Source of the DNA: Akebia trifoliata
Taxonomy: Eukaryota > Streptophyta > Magnoliopsida > Ranunculales > Lardizabalaceae
NCBI GenBank assembly: GCA_017979445.1
Contig: CM030718.1
Span: 28,515,021-28,579,020, forward strand
Length of the DNA: 64,000 nucleotides
Direction of reading: 5' to 3'
Every line of letters starts with the position of its first letter. Within the stretch, counting starts at the first letter, position 1. The notes below the pieces were generated by a model, which searched no databases, was not told the origin of the DNA, and worked only from the letters and a program-made list of their open reading frames with translations. The translations under genes and the position numbers were made by a program. Of this stretch, positions 1 through 12,789 are shown piece after piece.

Positions 1-2540
1 ATGTGACATCCAAAAATATGATCCCGATGGGGCCACACAAATGTAGAGGATAAAATTTTATGAACTTTTAAATAAAATACTTAAAAATATTATTTTTACC
101 GTTAAATATTAATTTTAAATTGGGTTAGCAGTCCATTTTAAAAACCTTAGTAAGATTTGAAATCTTAGTAGGTTAGTTAAGAAAGTGATTTTCTATACAA
201 TGACATAAAGCAACTTCAATATAAAAAAGAAAAATACTTTCGTGACTAATTCCACATGGATCACCACATTGGCAATCGAACATCACAACAGGCTTATAGA
301 TTTCATGGAAAAATCATATATATAAAAAATTCTATTTTAACCTTCATCCAAGGTGTTGAAAAGGGACTGCTACCCAACTCCCAAATTTAAAACTAAAATT
401 TAACGGTGAAAAATAAATCTTTTTTGTTTGTTAGAAGTTTTTAGAATTTTCTCCTCTACATCCTTGTGGCATTGGATCATGTATTTGGATGCCACAATGA
501 AAGCTCACAGCCCATAGTAAGATTTAAAATATTGCTAAGATAGTCATGTTAGTCTTAACTCTTATTTTTTGTCATCCATTTAACACATGCAAACGTGTTG
601 AGACTAAAAATACACTATAGGCTAGAAATTGTGTGTTTAATGAAGAGAGAATAAATATGAGAAAACAAAATAAAATCCTTTTTTTTTTTCTTTTGTTAAA
701 ATAGAAGTTTACTAAATGTGGGAAAGAAAAATCCCGTTGTTTTGGTGGGACTCTTCTTTCCCCATTTTTTAGTCCTGTTAATCTATTAATTGATTACATT
801 AATCCATGTTTATTTTCTCTATGTGTGAAACAAACACAATATTAATAGATAGGATATCTTACACGCCAACCTTGATTCATTAATACTTTTCATTTTAAAG
901 GGTACAAAATACAGATGGAGAAATGCAAATAAGGGCTTTCACGGCATTGAACATCAGGTAAATGTGCAATCTATTGTTATTCGGATGTCGTTTAAATTTG
1001 AGGAATGTGAAGTAGATGATATGAAGTGACCAGAAGATATAAGGAAAAGAAACAATGGAAGGAGTGAGTGGGAACACTTATGATGCAAGACAACGAGGGA
1101 AGAAAGGGAAATAGAAATTTTGGTTTAGGATTAGGTTAAGGATATGGGGAGGATAGGGGAAAATAAAGGAGTTTAGAGAATTTGATTGGGGATTGTGTTA
1201 AAGATTTGAGTTAGGATACGATAAACCCAAATGTAAAATATTTTTTTTTGCAATTGCGACACTTTTAATAGGATTGATGAAAATGGTTAAATGTTAATGT
1301 TTATAAAGTAAGAATCTAAGGTTAAAAAAATATGAAAAGTATTAAGGGTTGAGGTTTGTAGATTTTAAGAATAAAAAAACAAAGAATCAAGAATTGAAAA
1401 ATTCAAGAAAGTTAAAAAGAAAATAAGAAAAAGAAAAATAAAGATTAGAGATAAAAAAAAAAATAAAAGCAGTAGAAAAATAAAATCTTGGAATCACATT
1501 AAGAATGATAAAGAACTTACTTTACTTCATTAAAGAAACTCATTCTTTATTCATCAAAATCTCCGTAAAAAAAATAATTTCATATACAATCTATATAAAT
1601 AAAATAAATTAAGAATCCTAGTCAAGCCAAAATATCAAATAAATAAAATTATTTTTATAACTTTCACTCAACTAATTTAGTCTTAATAAACTTAAATATA
1701 AGACAAACTAAAATTACTCAATTGCATCTAAATATTATTTTAAGACCATGGGCTAATAAAACAAGAAAATAAATCCAAAAAACATAAAATTAAAGTCTAA
1801 AATAAAAAAAACTAAATAAATAGTTATAAATTTTCCATTGAAGCCCTTGACTTGATTTGTGTTCCTCATTTTCTCTTTAACTTTCTTGAATTTTTTAATT
1901 TTAATAAATATAAGTATAAGACAACTTAGAGTTATTAAACTACCCTAAATATTATACTAAAATCATGGGTCAACAAAACATGAAAATAAGTCTAACAAAC
2001 ATAAAATTAAAACTATAAAATAGAAAACTAAGTAAATAACTAATCTAAAATAATCTCGAATAATAAAGTAACAAATCTAAATCCAAATAAGAAAAAAACT
2101 TAAATAATTACAAATTTTCCATCAAAACCCTTGACCATTGACTTGATTTGCATTCTGTATTAACTTAGGATGCCTTAAACAAATCTTGTTGGATAAAAGA
2201 CAATGGAGGTAAAGAAAAATTTATTTAATGAACCATAAAACTTATTTCTTCTCTTAATAATGCAATGGAGAAACCTCGAGTCAATGTGGTGTGTCGATGC
2301 GTCTACAACATGACCTTAATTAATTTATTTAGTTCATAGACGATATAACTTGACATGATTGACTCATGCAGTTGTTCTGTGTGATAATCTCATAAATGGG
2401 GATTGATATTCATGAATTTATTTAGACCATAGAAGATATAACTTTCATAAGCGATAGGCACCCATTGTTCATCAGATAAGAGGTGGAATTTTTTTATATT
2501 GATAGGCAGTCTGTATGCATGCTACTCGACCATTTGATTG
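1..2540. other. AT-rich noncoding DNA of the left copy
   Basis: I see no gene here. The stretch is AT-rich with many A/T homopolymers. It matches the right copy at 14,468-16,539 and 48,241-49,640. The left copy holds about 90 bases near 2,301-2,390 that the right copy lacks; which copy changed cannot be told. Short reading frames are not conserved between the two copies. Confidence 0.6.
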
Positions 2541-3229
2541 CGGTGTTTCATTCGGGACTTTTTTTTTAATGATACGACATGCACTGGGCACCATGTTTTC
2601 CCTTCTGAACCAGGAGGTCTTGCAACGCTGCTACAACACCTTTTAATATTTTTTCAACAACTTCCATAGAAGCTTGAGTTGTTGACATGGAAGTATGCCA
2701 ATAACTATGCATCGACATAGCATTGCTAGGCGTCTTGCACCATTGCAACCCAAGTCCTGACCTGTCCTTTCGGTACACGTGGCATGCATGCAAACATTTT
2801 CAAACTTGAAATATGAATCAATTTGAGAGAATGAAATAGTGGAAGAGAAATCCTTTCAGACCTACTTCGTTTAAGCCATTTTTCTTGTATTCTTCATTAA
2901 ACTGGCTCCTCTATTCTCCAAAATTATATCTAATAGCCTAGTATGAGCTTAATGATAAGAATTCATCAAGGTTAATAGAAGAGTTTTGGTCTAGTTCAGA
3001 GAACACAAGAATTACTTATCAACTTGAATAATAGATTTCCGTTATCGATAGTTGAGATTTTACTACAAAAACTCACAACACACACTAATTGAATTACTTA
3101 ATGGGATTTACGAATCAAGATTGGAGAATGAATTTCAAGTATATTTCACTATGAATTCTGCTTTTCTATATTTGAAGAACATACAGTAATCAGTTTTCAT
3201 GTTTACACTCCTTCCCCTCCCCCTCACCC

Positions 3230-3232
<3 letters not shown>

Positions 3233-3273
<41 letters not shown>
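3233..3273. repeat. Poly-C tract (about 41 C)
   Basis: An uninterrupted C run that continues into C-rich sequence to about 3,290. The right copy has only short C stretches at the matching place (about 50,333-50,350), so the homopolymer expanded after the duplication, or the length reflects sequencing or assembly slippage. Confidence 0.8.
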
Positions 3274-3276
<3 letters not shown>

Positions 3277-3533
3277 CCCCACCCACCTTCTCAAATCCTA
3301 CCATGACAACAATATCCAGTTGAATCTGCTCAAACATACTAGCTCCAACGTTTGAGCTAAAAACAAGAAAGGAATGTCGGAGAAGTAAAAAATATAAATC
3401 CAACAAACGAGCCTATTGGTTTTCTACCTAAACTACTACTGTCCAAAATGAGTTCAGAAACAGAGTGCGCAATTCTGCTTCATCACCCAAGACCCAGTAA
3501 CCGGAACCCAAGTAAAATGAAAAAGATACAAAC

Positions 3534-3822
3534 TTAAATGCTCTGTTCACTATTCGGCATCTTATCATTATCCTCAATTTGACTCAAAAGTTCTTCCAAA
3601 TTAAAATCCAAATCAGTGAACCCCATATGAAACATTCCTTCTTCATCACCCAATCCATAATTGTAATACTCATCATGCTGTTTCATAGGTATCGTTGAGA
3701 AATCATACCTGAGGGTGATTGCTCCATGTTATAAAAGCTTCCAAGAAACTTCGCGTCTGGGTTCTGCAATTGGCATGAAAAATCTGATGTGTAAGTCTCA
3801 CATTGTGATTGATCATTGTAAA
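3534..3822 (-). pseudogene. Truncated DREB2-like pseudogene, 3' stub only
   Basis: The sequence is nearly identical to the last ~290 bases of the intact DREB2 gene at 50,592-52,802, including the stop codon (3,534-3,536) and the acidic C-terminal coding region. About 13 bases are missing near 3,707 relative to the intact copy, which shifts the frame. The homology stops abruptly at 3,822. The AP2 DNA-binding domain, the intron and the promoter are absent and an unrelated palindromic segment follows. It cannot encode a transcription factor. The copy arose through the tandem duplication and then lost about 3.9 kb. Confidence 0.85.
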
Positions 3823-4035
3823 CCATTTTTGATGGGGTTAGAAGTTTTGGAATGAGCTGATTTTTGGTGATGATGATCTCCCCACCGTAAAGATCATCCT
3901 CACCAAAAATCAGCGCATTCCAAAACCTCTAACCCATGTTTTGAAAAATGTTTTGCCAAAATGTTTGTCAAAATGTTTGTTGCTGAACGGACCCATAAAT
4001 GTGTCAAGTGAAAATCTTGGAAATGTAAATTTGTT
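3823..4035. mobile_element. Foldback/MITE-like segment replacing the DREB2 5' half
   Basis: Two arms of about 46 bases (3,835-3,881 and 3,889-3,935) are imperfect inverted repeats of each other, separated by a loop of under 10 bases, followed by runs of the type AAAATGTTT. The segment sits where the right copy has 3.9 kb containing the AP2 domain and promoter. It could be a small foldback transposon or filler at a deletion. I see no clear TSD. Confidence 0.5.
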
Positions 4036-4506
4036 GCTGTCATCAGGTAGGCCTACCCTAGAAAAAGGTTGCATGTCTCAATGCTCCTAATGCCAATTAA
4101 TATAAGCTCTTTTGGCTAGGTAAGTTTTCCATTTAAGACAAAAGCAATGTTTTTAACTCACATTTTTCGATCACGAACCTTTTATGAAACTTTTTTTAGC
4201 CTTGTATTTTGAGTATCCTACTGTCACACGATTCACAAGGTTCAACAAGCAATTGATATTTCTTAATTATGGGTGTAATACTGCTTATAGTAACAGTCCT
4301 TATATATCTTATTAACGATTGAAATATAATTGGAGAAAAAAATCTATGTAATGGGTTTTCTTCTTATGCATATGAATTCTAGTGGACCCATAATCGATAG
4401 GGTTTTGGTCTGATTGTTCAATTGAGAGGCTTATATGATTTTTCTTCTTTGTTTATGAGCTTGATAATTTATTACCATAAATTTGTACTTAGAATGTTAA
4501 ACTTTG

Positions 4507-4932
4507 TGCTGGGTTATGTTTTCTATTCTTGTATATGGAGAGTTGTGGTGAATTTAATCCTGATCTTTTGATGATCCGTTAACAACCAGCATGACCTGTT
4601 TAATTGGTAATGTGTGGGGTTTCCCCACATACTTGATAGGGTTTTGGATTTTTTGGGCCCATTTGGTTTTGTTTTGAATCCAACCTGTTTATCTCTTTGT
4701 AATCTTAAGTACATAAAAGGTAAGAGATGAAACCTTAAAGGGATAGTGAGAGATATATGAGAGATGGAGAGAAATTATAACCTAGTTTTTCTTTGGTTAA
4801 TAAAGTGAAATCGTCGTTTTTCGCCCGTGGACATAGGTTGATGCTTTGACCGAACCACGTATATTTTGTGTTATGTGAGATTCTTGTGTTCCTGTTTGAT
4901 TTATACTTCAGATCATAGGATTTAGTCTAACA
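4507..4932. mobile_element. Solo LTR (probably Copia-type)
   Basis: The 426-bp segment starts TG and ends CA and is flanked by the 5-bp duplication CTTTG (4,502-4,506 and 4,933-4,937). The right copy at about 59,730-59,745 has the matching unoccupied site, so the insertion followed the segmental duplication or was lost cleanly from the other copy. It has no internal coding region, as expected for unequal recombination between the two LTRs of one element. The Copia assignment is a guess from LTR size and end sequence; insertion and TSD are seen directly. Confidence 0.8.
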
Positions 4933-4937
4933 CTTTG

Positions 4938-6919
4938 AAATTTATATAAATTGCCTCCTATAATCATTTCATCCGGCAATCCGCTAACTTGACGTCAAAA
5001 ATGAGGTTTTGGCTTTCTATAAAGTTTTGATCCAATAAGATCGAGATTAAAAAAAATATATACAAATCTATATAATAAAACACAACGATAAACCCCATTC
5101 TCTTTATAACTTAAAAAAGTATAACTATTAAAGTTTCGTGAGTATAAAGATTGAGATAAAAGAGTGGGGTTCACACAATCCTACTTTTTATTTCCTTTCC
5201 TCTTCTCGCCCCCTCAATTTCATTATTTTTCCTTTCCTCTCCTCTCCTATTTTTCTATAATATCCTTCTAATTTTACTATTTTTCCTCTTTTACTTCTTT
5301 AACCCCAAAGAGGAGGCTCGTGCTAACAACATGAGTACACTCTAATTATATAACGAGTAATGATAATCTAACACTCCCACGTGGCATACTCAAAATACTC
5401 TCATGACTTGCTATGTGCCAGAGCTATATATTTTCTTTCATCAAGAAACACAACTACACAGATTTATGGGGATGTGCAGTTGTGTATTGCAAAGCATAAA
5501 GTCTATGGTTCTAGCACATGCCATGTCAAGAGAGTATTTTGAGTAGGCCATGTAGGGGAGTCAAATTATCACGACTCTAATCTTATACATTTCATTTGGA
5601 TATATAATATTTATCTATATTTTATGAGTCAAAACGGATTTAATTCTATCCAATTGTCATCAAATAGGATTTGGATCTAAAAAATATCCAACTTTTCAGT
5701 ATAGATAGCTGAATTCCATCAACTAATTTTTATTGTATCAGATCTAGTTCAACCCCAATCTATTGACAGCCCTAATTAGTGGGCATATATCTCACAATGA
5801 TTGGATGTGGCCGTGGACAATGATGATGGCTGAGTGTACCACATGGTGAAATTTGGTGTGGCCATCAATGATGGACAGCTATTTGTGAGCAACACCACAA
5901 TTTTGCCCACAATCCTAGACCTAGACAATATTTAATAACAAGTTTGCAATGGGATCCTTATTGGCGCCCCAAGTTTTACTTATCACATCCCAATTAACGA
6001 TTAAAACACTCTTCAACCGTTACAAAGGCTTAACCCAAATCATTGAGTTGAACTCGTTGGGTATTTTCATTGTAAAATATTTCCAAATTTTATTTCAGTA
6101 AGTTACTCTGTCTTTAATTTTAAACTAAATATATCCCATAATTTTATAATTTTTCTATTTTTTCGGATTCAACACGACTTGTTTCTATTTCGTTTTAAAA
6201 AAAAACTGATTTTGTTTTTTTTGTTTTAAATGGAAGTAAAGATGACCGGTTCTGTTTGAAATGGAAGTAAAGATGACCGGTTCAGAGAATCAGGGTTTCG
6301 AAGAAGCTCTGTCCACGCATCTCGAGGAGAAATGGAGTGTCCTTAGCGGAAAAAACACTCAACTGACGTGCCAGTAGTGTGCACAGAACCTTTGGATTTT
6401 TCCTTGAGATAAAAGTCAAAAAAATCTGAGTGTTGCTAGAGTAACTTCACGGATATCGCGATTACGATTACAGAATCATAAATGCCTTTCATTCATATCT
6501 CGAGGAAAAGCATCTATCGTTCTGTACACATCCCCACATCAGGGCAGTGTCTTTTTGAGAGTTTTTTTTTAATAAGGCTCATTCCATGTTGGCCCAGGGC
6601 AGTGTCTTTTTGAGAGTTTTTTTTTAATGCTCATTCCATGTTGGCCCAACGAACCTTATTAAGATTCAAAATCTTAGTAAATTAGTCAGGCTAGCTTGAC
6701 CAAGATTGAAAAATTCAACGACAATTGCCACCAGCTCACCACCCACCATTTCCACGTCAACTCGTGCTGGCTCTCCCGACTTTCTCTCAAGCTTATTTTT
6801 CTTTAATGTTTTCGTGCCTACTTTGCACATTGTATTCAAGAACGTCTCTTTTCAGTATTAATTCCTAGATATATTTTGAATTTTTTTTTCTTCTGAAAAT
6901 TCAAATATATCTAAGACTA
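4938..6919. other. CHX upstream region, left copy
   Basis: No gene is visible. The region aligns along its length with 59,750-62,037 of the right copy. A short direct duplication of about 54 bases occurs at 6,542-6,595 and 6,596-6,648. The last ~450 bases also resemble the DNA upstream of the intact CHX gene (about 9,300-9,720), so the CHX copies were duplicated with their promoter regions. Confidence 0.6.
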
Positions 6920-7441
6920 ATGGCTACAGAGGACCCTAAATCCAAGTAATGTCAACCCGTAGATCTTTGTAGCGTGAATCACAGTAGGGGCATATTTTAT
7001 GGGAACAATCCTTTGGAGTCCAACTTCCTTCTTTTAATGGTACAAATCTCCATGATCAACCTCATCACCCGTATAGTAATGATTCTTCTCAAGCCTCTCA
7101 AGCAACCTCGTGTCGTATCAGAGATCATCATACATAAGCTTCTTCTATTTCAATTTTAATTTTTTCAATTTTTTTTTTAATGAGCTATTAAGAATTCTAT
7201 TAACCATGCATGTATATATATGTCTCATTTGTCATGCGCTTTGATGATTGAGCTCTATCAAGGGCGGTATAATCATTGGCCTTTTTGTTTTGGGATGAAA
7301 TGCAAAATACATGGTGTTGATGTTCCCTGACAGAGGTGGCCTTTTGATGAATACTATAGTAGAAATATCTATGATGTATTTCGTTTTCGTGATTGGAATG
7401 TAAATGAATACTAGCATGATTGCAAAACTTGGAAAGAAGGT
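6920..7441 (+). pseudogene. CHX cation/H+ exchanger pseudogene 1
   Basis: It matches exon 1 and the start of exon 2 of the CHX gene at 62,038. The start ATG at 6,920 is followed by an in-frame TAA at codon 10. The exon 1 splice donor, GT in the intact copies, reads AT here. Exon 2 (from about 7,261) has in-frame stops where intact copies have Arg and Gln codons. Homology ends at about 7,441, so over 80 % of the protein is missing. The remaining coding stretch still shows the N-terminal membrane segment and the PLKQPRVVSEII motif. It is dead. Confidence 0.9.
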
Positions 7442-8150
7442 TTAGGTTTGCAGATTTTTACAAATTTTGGCAGGTGATTTCTTTCAGTCCCAACACGATT
7501 ATTTCTAAGTTTCAAGATCGTAGTTTCTTAAAGTAGTGAGGTCTCTAAATTTTCGAACTGTGTAGCGAAAGTAAGTATACGTGCTTGATAAATCGGGTGT
7601 AAGGTGTAGCGATCCTAAGTATATGTAAATTTCTATGTTGAGATGTAACGAGTAGGAGAGATAAAAGGACTAGAAATGGGAGAAATAAATGATAGTATTC
7701 ACAAGCCTACAAGTTCTGTACGCTCATCATTAACAATTCACAACAATCGGGTAACGAATTGTCTAATTAGGCAAGTGCAAAAAATAGGGTATTTACATAA
7801 TCTAATCATCGTTGTTTAATTTTTGTAGGAACAGTTTGCATTTTGCTCATTGTATTATATGCATTTTTTCATTGATAGGAGCGCTTGGTGAGCATGAATC
7901 TCCAACAACATAGTGTACACATGCTTTTGCAATACACGCGACATCATGCCATTGGTTCATTGGCTTAATACAAATAAAATTTAACAGCAAATGCTTACTC
8001 CCGCACTATATCCTTCTCCCTACTTTCTCTCATGCTTATTTTTCTTTATTGATTTCGTGCATACTTAGCACATTATATTTAAGAGCGTCTCTTTTCAGCA
8101 TTAACTCTTAGATATATTTGATTTTTTTTGTTTTGTTTTTGAAAATCCAA
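7442..8150. other. Intergenic DNA between CHX pseudogenes
   Basis: I recognise no gene here. The last 150 bases resemble the sequence just upstream of the other CHX copies, which marks the second CHX unit. The first 500 bases have no counterpart elsewhere in the window and may be an unidentified insertion that truncated pseudogene 1. Confidence 0.4.
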
Positions 8151-8154
8151 TTAG

Positions 8155-8877
8155 ATCTAAGATTATGTCAACCTGTAGATACCCGTGGCTTGGATTACAA
8201 TAGTGGCATATTTTGTGGTAATAGTCCTTAGGAATTCAACTTTCATCTTTTTCTGTTACAAATCAGCGTGGTCATCCTCATCACCCGTATAGTATAGTAT
8301 GATTCTTCTTAAGCCTCTCAAGCAACCTTGTGTCGTATCAGAGATCATCTTATTTTAGCTGCTTCTTTTTTATTTTATTTTTTCGTTATTTTTAATGAAC
8401 TAAGAATTCTACAACCTATGCATTTATATATCTCATTTGTCATGCACTTTGGTGATTGATCTCTATCAAGGGTGTTATAATCATTGGCTTGTCTGTTTTG
8501 GGATGAAATGCGAAATTCATGGCTTAAATATTACCCAATAAAGGTGCCCTTTTGTTGAATACTATAAGAGATGTGCCTAGGATGTATTTCTTTTTCGTGA
8601 TAATTGGAGTTCAACTGAATATTGCAAAAGCGGGAAAGAATTCATTGCTAGAAAGACAAGCGCGAGCCTCACTGTGGTACAACTCCTTTTGTCTGTTAAC
8701 ATCAACAACGATGATGGTGGTGAGAAGGAGAGGAAGTTCAATGATGAATTTGTGGGACAATTCATGATGAAACACTTTGGAAATGATCAGGTTGTTTATC
8801 GAGAGGTGATGGTGAAGGACGGGGTGGAAATAATCAAAGCCATTCATGCAATGAAAGATGAAATGTATGATCTTTGA
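8155..8877 (+). pseudogene. CHX pseudogene 2, internally deleted
   Basis: It starts with a degraded exon 1 (start codon region lost), then exon 2 sequence from about 8,470 through the AGKK codons at about 8,640. There it jumps directly to the late part of exon 3, equivalent to 12,405 in the intact gene, and continues to the MYDL codons, ending at 8,877. About two thirds of the coding sequence, including most membrane segments and intron 2, is missing. The joined open frame at 8,674-8,877 is only the cytosolic C-terminal tail. The junction lies in short similar sequence, suggesting a microhomology-mediated deletion. Confidence 0.88.
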
Positions 8878-9720
8878 CAACAAAATTCAACTGGTCAAAG
8901 TCCACAAATTTTAGAAACCAAATTTCGACGTCCCCATGGCCATTGAAATTTTTGATATTCCCCAATTCAACGGCTTAGAACCATCAAATTTCTCCCATCC
9001 TCAATTAATTCGATGATTTCGATTTGTCGAAAAATAAAATTTGACCATGAAAATTTTGATGCCTTTGGGGTATATAATTCGATCATATTTTTAGTTTCTC
9101 ATAGGAGACCACAGTCAAGGCGTATCTCATAATTAAATAAAAAATATATATTTAACATTGGGAAAGGTTTTCCAAATTTTACCCTAATTACCCTCTGATA
9201 TAGCTAGTATCTCGAATTCTACCATTCTAAATATATAGCCACCATTGCACCAGCGTCGTTGATCTCTTCTTCTCTCCTTCCACTGCACCAATTCACGTCT
9301 CTATGAAAAGAATCTACGGTTCGGTTCACATCTCCACATCAGCGCAGTGTTGAAGGCCTTGTTTGAGGAAATGAATTAGTTGAATGTCTTTTTGAGCGTT
9401 TTTTTAGTCACTTTAGAACGACTCATTCGATGTTGGCTGGCCTAAGGAACCTTAGTAAGATTTGAAATCTTACTAATTTAGTCAGACTAGCCTGACTCAA
9501 ATTGAAAAATTCAAAGCCTTCAGCGCTACCACCACCATTTCCAAGTCAAGTCGTGGCTGGCTATCCCTACGTTCTCTCATGCTTATTTAGTTGTTTTTCG
9601 TTATTGTTTTCGCGCAAACTATGGGCATTACATTCAAGAACATTTTTTTTTGTGCATTAATACTTAGATGCATCTGAATTTCTTTTTTTTTTGTTGAAAA
9701 TTCAAATATTTCTAAGATTA
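8878..9720. promoter_or_regulatory. Intergenic region and likely promoter of the intact CHX gene
   Basis: The first ~350 bases are unrecognised. From about 9,300 the sequence resembles the upstream regions of the other CHX copies (6,490-6,919 and 61,600-62,037), ending in the shared segment just before ATG. This conserved block is the best candidate for the promoter and 5' leader. I cannot place a TATA box or transcription start with confidence. Confidence 0.4.
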
Positions 9721-11614
9721 ATGGCTACAGAGAACCCTAAACCTAAGATAATATGTCAAATTGTAGATAGTGTTGGCTTTGATAAAACTGGTGGCATATT
9801 TTATGGTAAAAATCCTTTGGAATCAAACTTCTGTCTTTTTATGTTACAAATCACCATGATCATCTTCATCACCCGTATATTAATGATTCTTCTTAAACCT
9901 CTCAAGCAACCGCGAATTGTATCGGAGATCATCGTAAGTAAGCTTCTTCATTTTTGATTTTTTGATTTTTTTAAATGAAATAAGAATTCAACATAACTCA
10001 TTTGTCATGCATGCACTTTGATGATTGATCTCTATCAAGGCTGGTATAATCATTGGCCCATCTATTTTGGGGAGAAATGAGAAATTCATGGAGTTGATGT
10101 TCCCGGAAAAAGGTCGCCTTTTGTTGAATACTGTAGCAGATATGTCTATAATGTATTTCGCTTTCGTGATTGGAGTGCAAATGGATACTAGCATGATTGG
10201 AAAAGCTGGAAAGAAGGCTTATGTTATAGGCTTTTGGGGTATGACCCTCCCCTTCATACTTGTCTATTTAAGTACATTCTTTCTAAGGAAGTATTTACAG
10301 AATAGGATCGTCCACGGTAATATTTGGTTGATAGTGTCAACTTTTGCGATTACTTCATCTAAGGCTATCTATCTGATTCTGAAAGAGTTCAACATCCTCA
10401 ATTCCAAAATAAGTCGACTTGCCATTACCATTGCGATGATTTCTGAAATAGCAATCTGGATTCTTCTATTCATCTTTGGAAGCATTGGACAATTTTCACA
10501 TGGTCATAGATCGAGCGTCTGGCTGAATTTATGTTCATTGATGTTACTAATATCATTAGTGGTCTTTGTTTTTCGGCCTTTGGTAATGTGGATAATCATA
10601 AGGACTCCAGTGGGGAATCCGGTGGACAGATTCTCTGTGATCGCGATCCTATTAGTTGTCTTGGTTTCAGGGTTCATAGGCGACGCGATTGGTACAGGTA
10701 ATATTGATGGACCTTTGATGCTCGGCCTAGCGATACCAGATGGACCGCCTCTTGGATCAACCATTGTGAAGAGGAGTGAGACTATAATCATGGATTTGTT
10801 CATGCCTGTCATCTATATGGTTGCTGGTCTGGAAACTGATGTCTTCTCCCTAAGTGATTGGGTAGCCTTGTGTTCGCAATTCTTCATTATCTTGATAGGG
10901 TACTTGGGAAAATTGTTTGGGATTCTACTGCCTTCCCTCTACTTCAGTATGACATTTATTGAATCCCTCTCCCTCAGCTTAATGCTGAACTTGAGAGGTC
11001 AAATAGAGATTTTCTCATTCTACCATTGGAGAAGAGATGAGGTACATTCAACACTCCTTCCCGTCTACCACTTTCAACTTTCTTTGGTTTCTTGTTGCAA
11101 TAATTATCTGATTTTCATATTTTGATCAGTTTAGTATAGTTGCTATGGCTGTGAAGTAGCTTGAAAATCATAAAACCTTACTGTTGGTAAGTAAACCAAT
11201 CATGGTCAAGCACTCTATGGGGACCATAATTGAAGAGGGGACCATATGGTTTGAACTAGATAACAAATAGGTTTTATTTATGGGGATCAATCGGAATATC
11301 ATAAGAGAAACGTCTATAGTCCAAAATTGTAAATTTCAATGTCAAATCACAATCCACTGCATTGTATAATTTGAATACACACATAAAATTCAAACATGGA
11401 TATGATGTCCTTGTGACCTTTAATTTTTCATACTTGATCATCTAAAATAATTCTCACACTCAAGGAGGCTTCTTTGCTTTCAACTTAAAAGGAATCATTA
11501 TCAACGTAACGAGCGAAATGATGATAGCTAGATTTCAACATACACTATTATGCCCTTTGTTGAATAACATCATGAAGTTCAGAAGCTGATACATTTTCCC
11601 TTTTTGTTTTCTTC

Positions 11615-11647
<33 letters not shown>

Positions 11648-12789
11648 CGATCTTTTGATGATTACAATCTTTCAATGTTTATATGCAACAGGTAGTAAGC
11701 GCTCAATTTTGTGCATTGTCTATGCTTGCTACAACCATGTTAACAGTAATTACAGCAGTTCTCATCAGAACCATATATAGACCGACAAGTGATTACATCA
11801 GCGGAAACCAGAAAAGGAATGTGCAGCACTCCCGGCTAGATTGTGAAATCCGGATTGTCGCTTGCATTCATGAACAAGAGAGTATCCCTGGACTCATCAA
11901 CTTCCTTCAAGCCTCTCATTCAAACAAAGAAAGCCCAATCTCGGTGTATGCTCTCCACCTTGTTGAACTCAATGGTGCAAATGCCATGTTTATTACCCAT
12001 GACAGCCTTCTTAGATCTTCCAAGTATGCCCGCTCCAACTTCATGGTAAAGGCCTTGAAGATCTATGAGCAAACACATAATCACTATGGTAGCATTCAGG
12101 CTTTCACAGCTGTGTCCCCTTACAACACGATGTACCGTGATATTTGTGAACTTGCACTAGAAAAAAAGGCATCACTCATTATTGTTCCCTTCCACAAGCC
12201 AGGATGGAGTGACTATAATCAATATAATGCATCTCACATGGTGAATTCTAGCCTCCTGGCCCATGCACCTTGTTCGGTTGGAATCCTTGTTGATCGAAAC
12301 CCACACATGAACATTCTGCCCCGTTCCTTGGCCTCTTCAATGAACCATGTTGCTGTTATTTTCATGGGTGGAGCGGATTCTCGTGAAGCACTGGCCTATG
12401 CAGATTTCATTGCTAGGAAGCCGAGCACTAGCCTCACTGTGGTACAGTTCCTTTTGGCTGATAACATCGACGACTATGATGATGAGAAGGAGAGGAAGTT
12501 AGATGATGAATTTGTGGAACAGTTCATGATGAAACACTACGGAAATGATCAGGTTGTTTATCAAGAGGTGATTGTGAAGGATGGGGCGGAAACAATCAAA
12601 GCCATTCATGCAATGAAAAATGAAATGTATGATCTTTGGATCATGGGCAGGCAACAAGGGATGAATTCAAAGCTAATTGAAGGTATATCAGATTGGAGTG
12701 ATGAAAATCCTGAGTTGGGAGTGATTGGAGATTTTGTTTGCTCACCAGATTTTGGATGTGCATCACATGTGTTTGTGGTGCAACAATAA
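9721..12789 (+). CDS. CHX-type cation/H+ exchanger, intact three-exon gene
   Basis: Monovalent cation:proton antiporter family 2 (CPA2), plant CHX clade, which moves K+ or other cations in exchange for H+ at plasma or endomembranes. Exons are 9,721-9,933, 10,040-11,041 and 11,692-12,789. All junctions are GT-AG and phase 0, giving 770 residues, normal for the family. Exon 1 holds the first membrane segment and the PLKQPRIVSEI motif. Exon 2 holds most of the hydrophobic Na+/H+ exchanger domain, including SGFIGDAIG with the conserved Asp at residue 286. Exon 3 encodes the last membrane segment and the ~330-residue hydrophilic C-terminal domain. The exon 1 motif suggests the CHX13/14/15-like group, from memory. 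Intron 2 carries a poly-T tract of about 30 bases. No stop or frameshift is seen. Confidence 0.92.

Larger units (their letters stand above)
1..7441. repeat. Left copy of a tandem segmental duplication
   Basis: This block matches 14,468-16,539 plus 48,241-63,500 in the same order and orientation. Clear anchors are the first bases of the window against 14,468, the junction at 1,073-1,092 against 16,530/48,241, the DREB2 tail at 3,534-3,822 against 50,592 onward, the segment near 4,040 against 54,815, and 4,938-7,400 against 59,740-62,560. It is the decayed copy: DREB2 is truncated and CHX is dead. It lacks the CACTA nest, so it records the empty site. Its true left edge lies outside the window. 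Confidence 0.85.

Noticed and set aside
2566..2793. 75-codon minus-strand frame with a counterpart at 49,690-49,914
   Set aside because: Between the two copies most base differences change the amino acid and there is a small indel, so nothing suggests coding constraint. No domain is recognised.
3224..3406. Minus-strand frame ending in poly-glycine
   Set aside because: The glycine run is the translated poly-C tract and the rest has no family resemblance.
10504..10812. Minus-strand frame opposite CHX exon 2
   Set aside because: It is a shadow of the CHX coding sequence; the same happens at 62,970-63,188.
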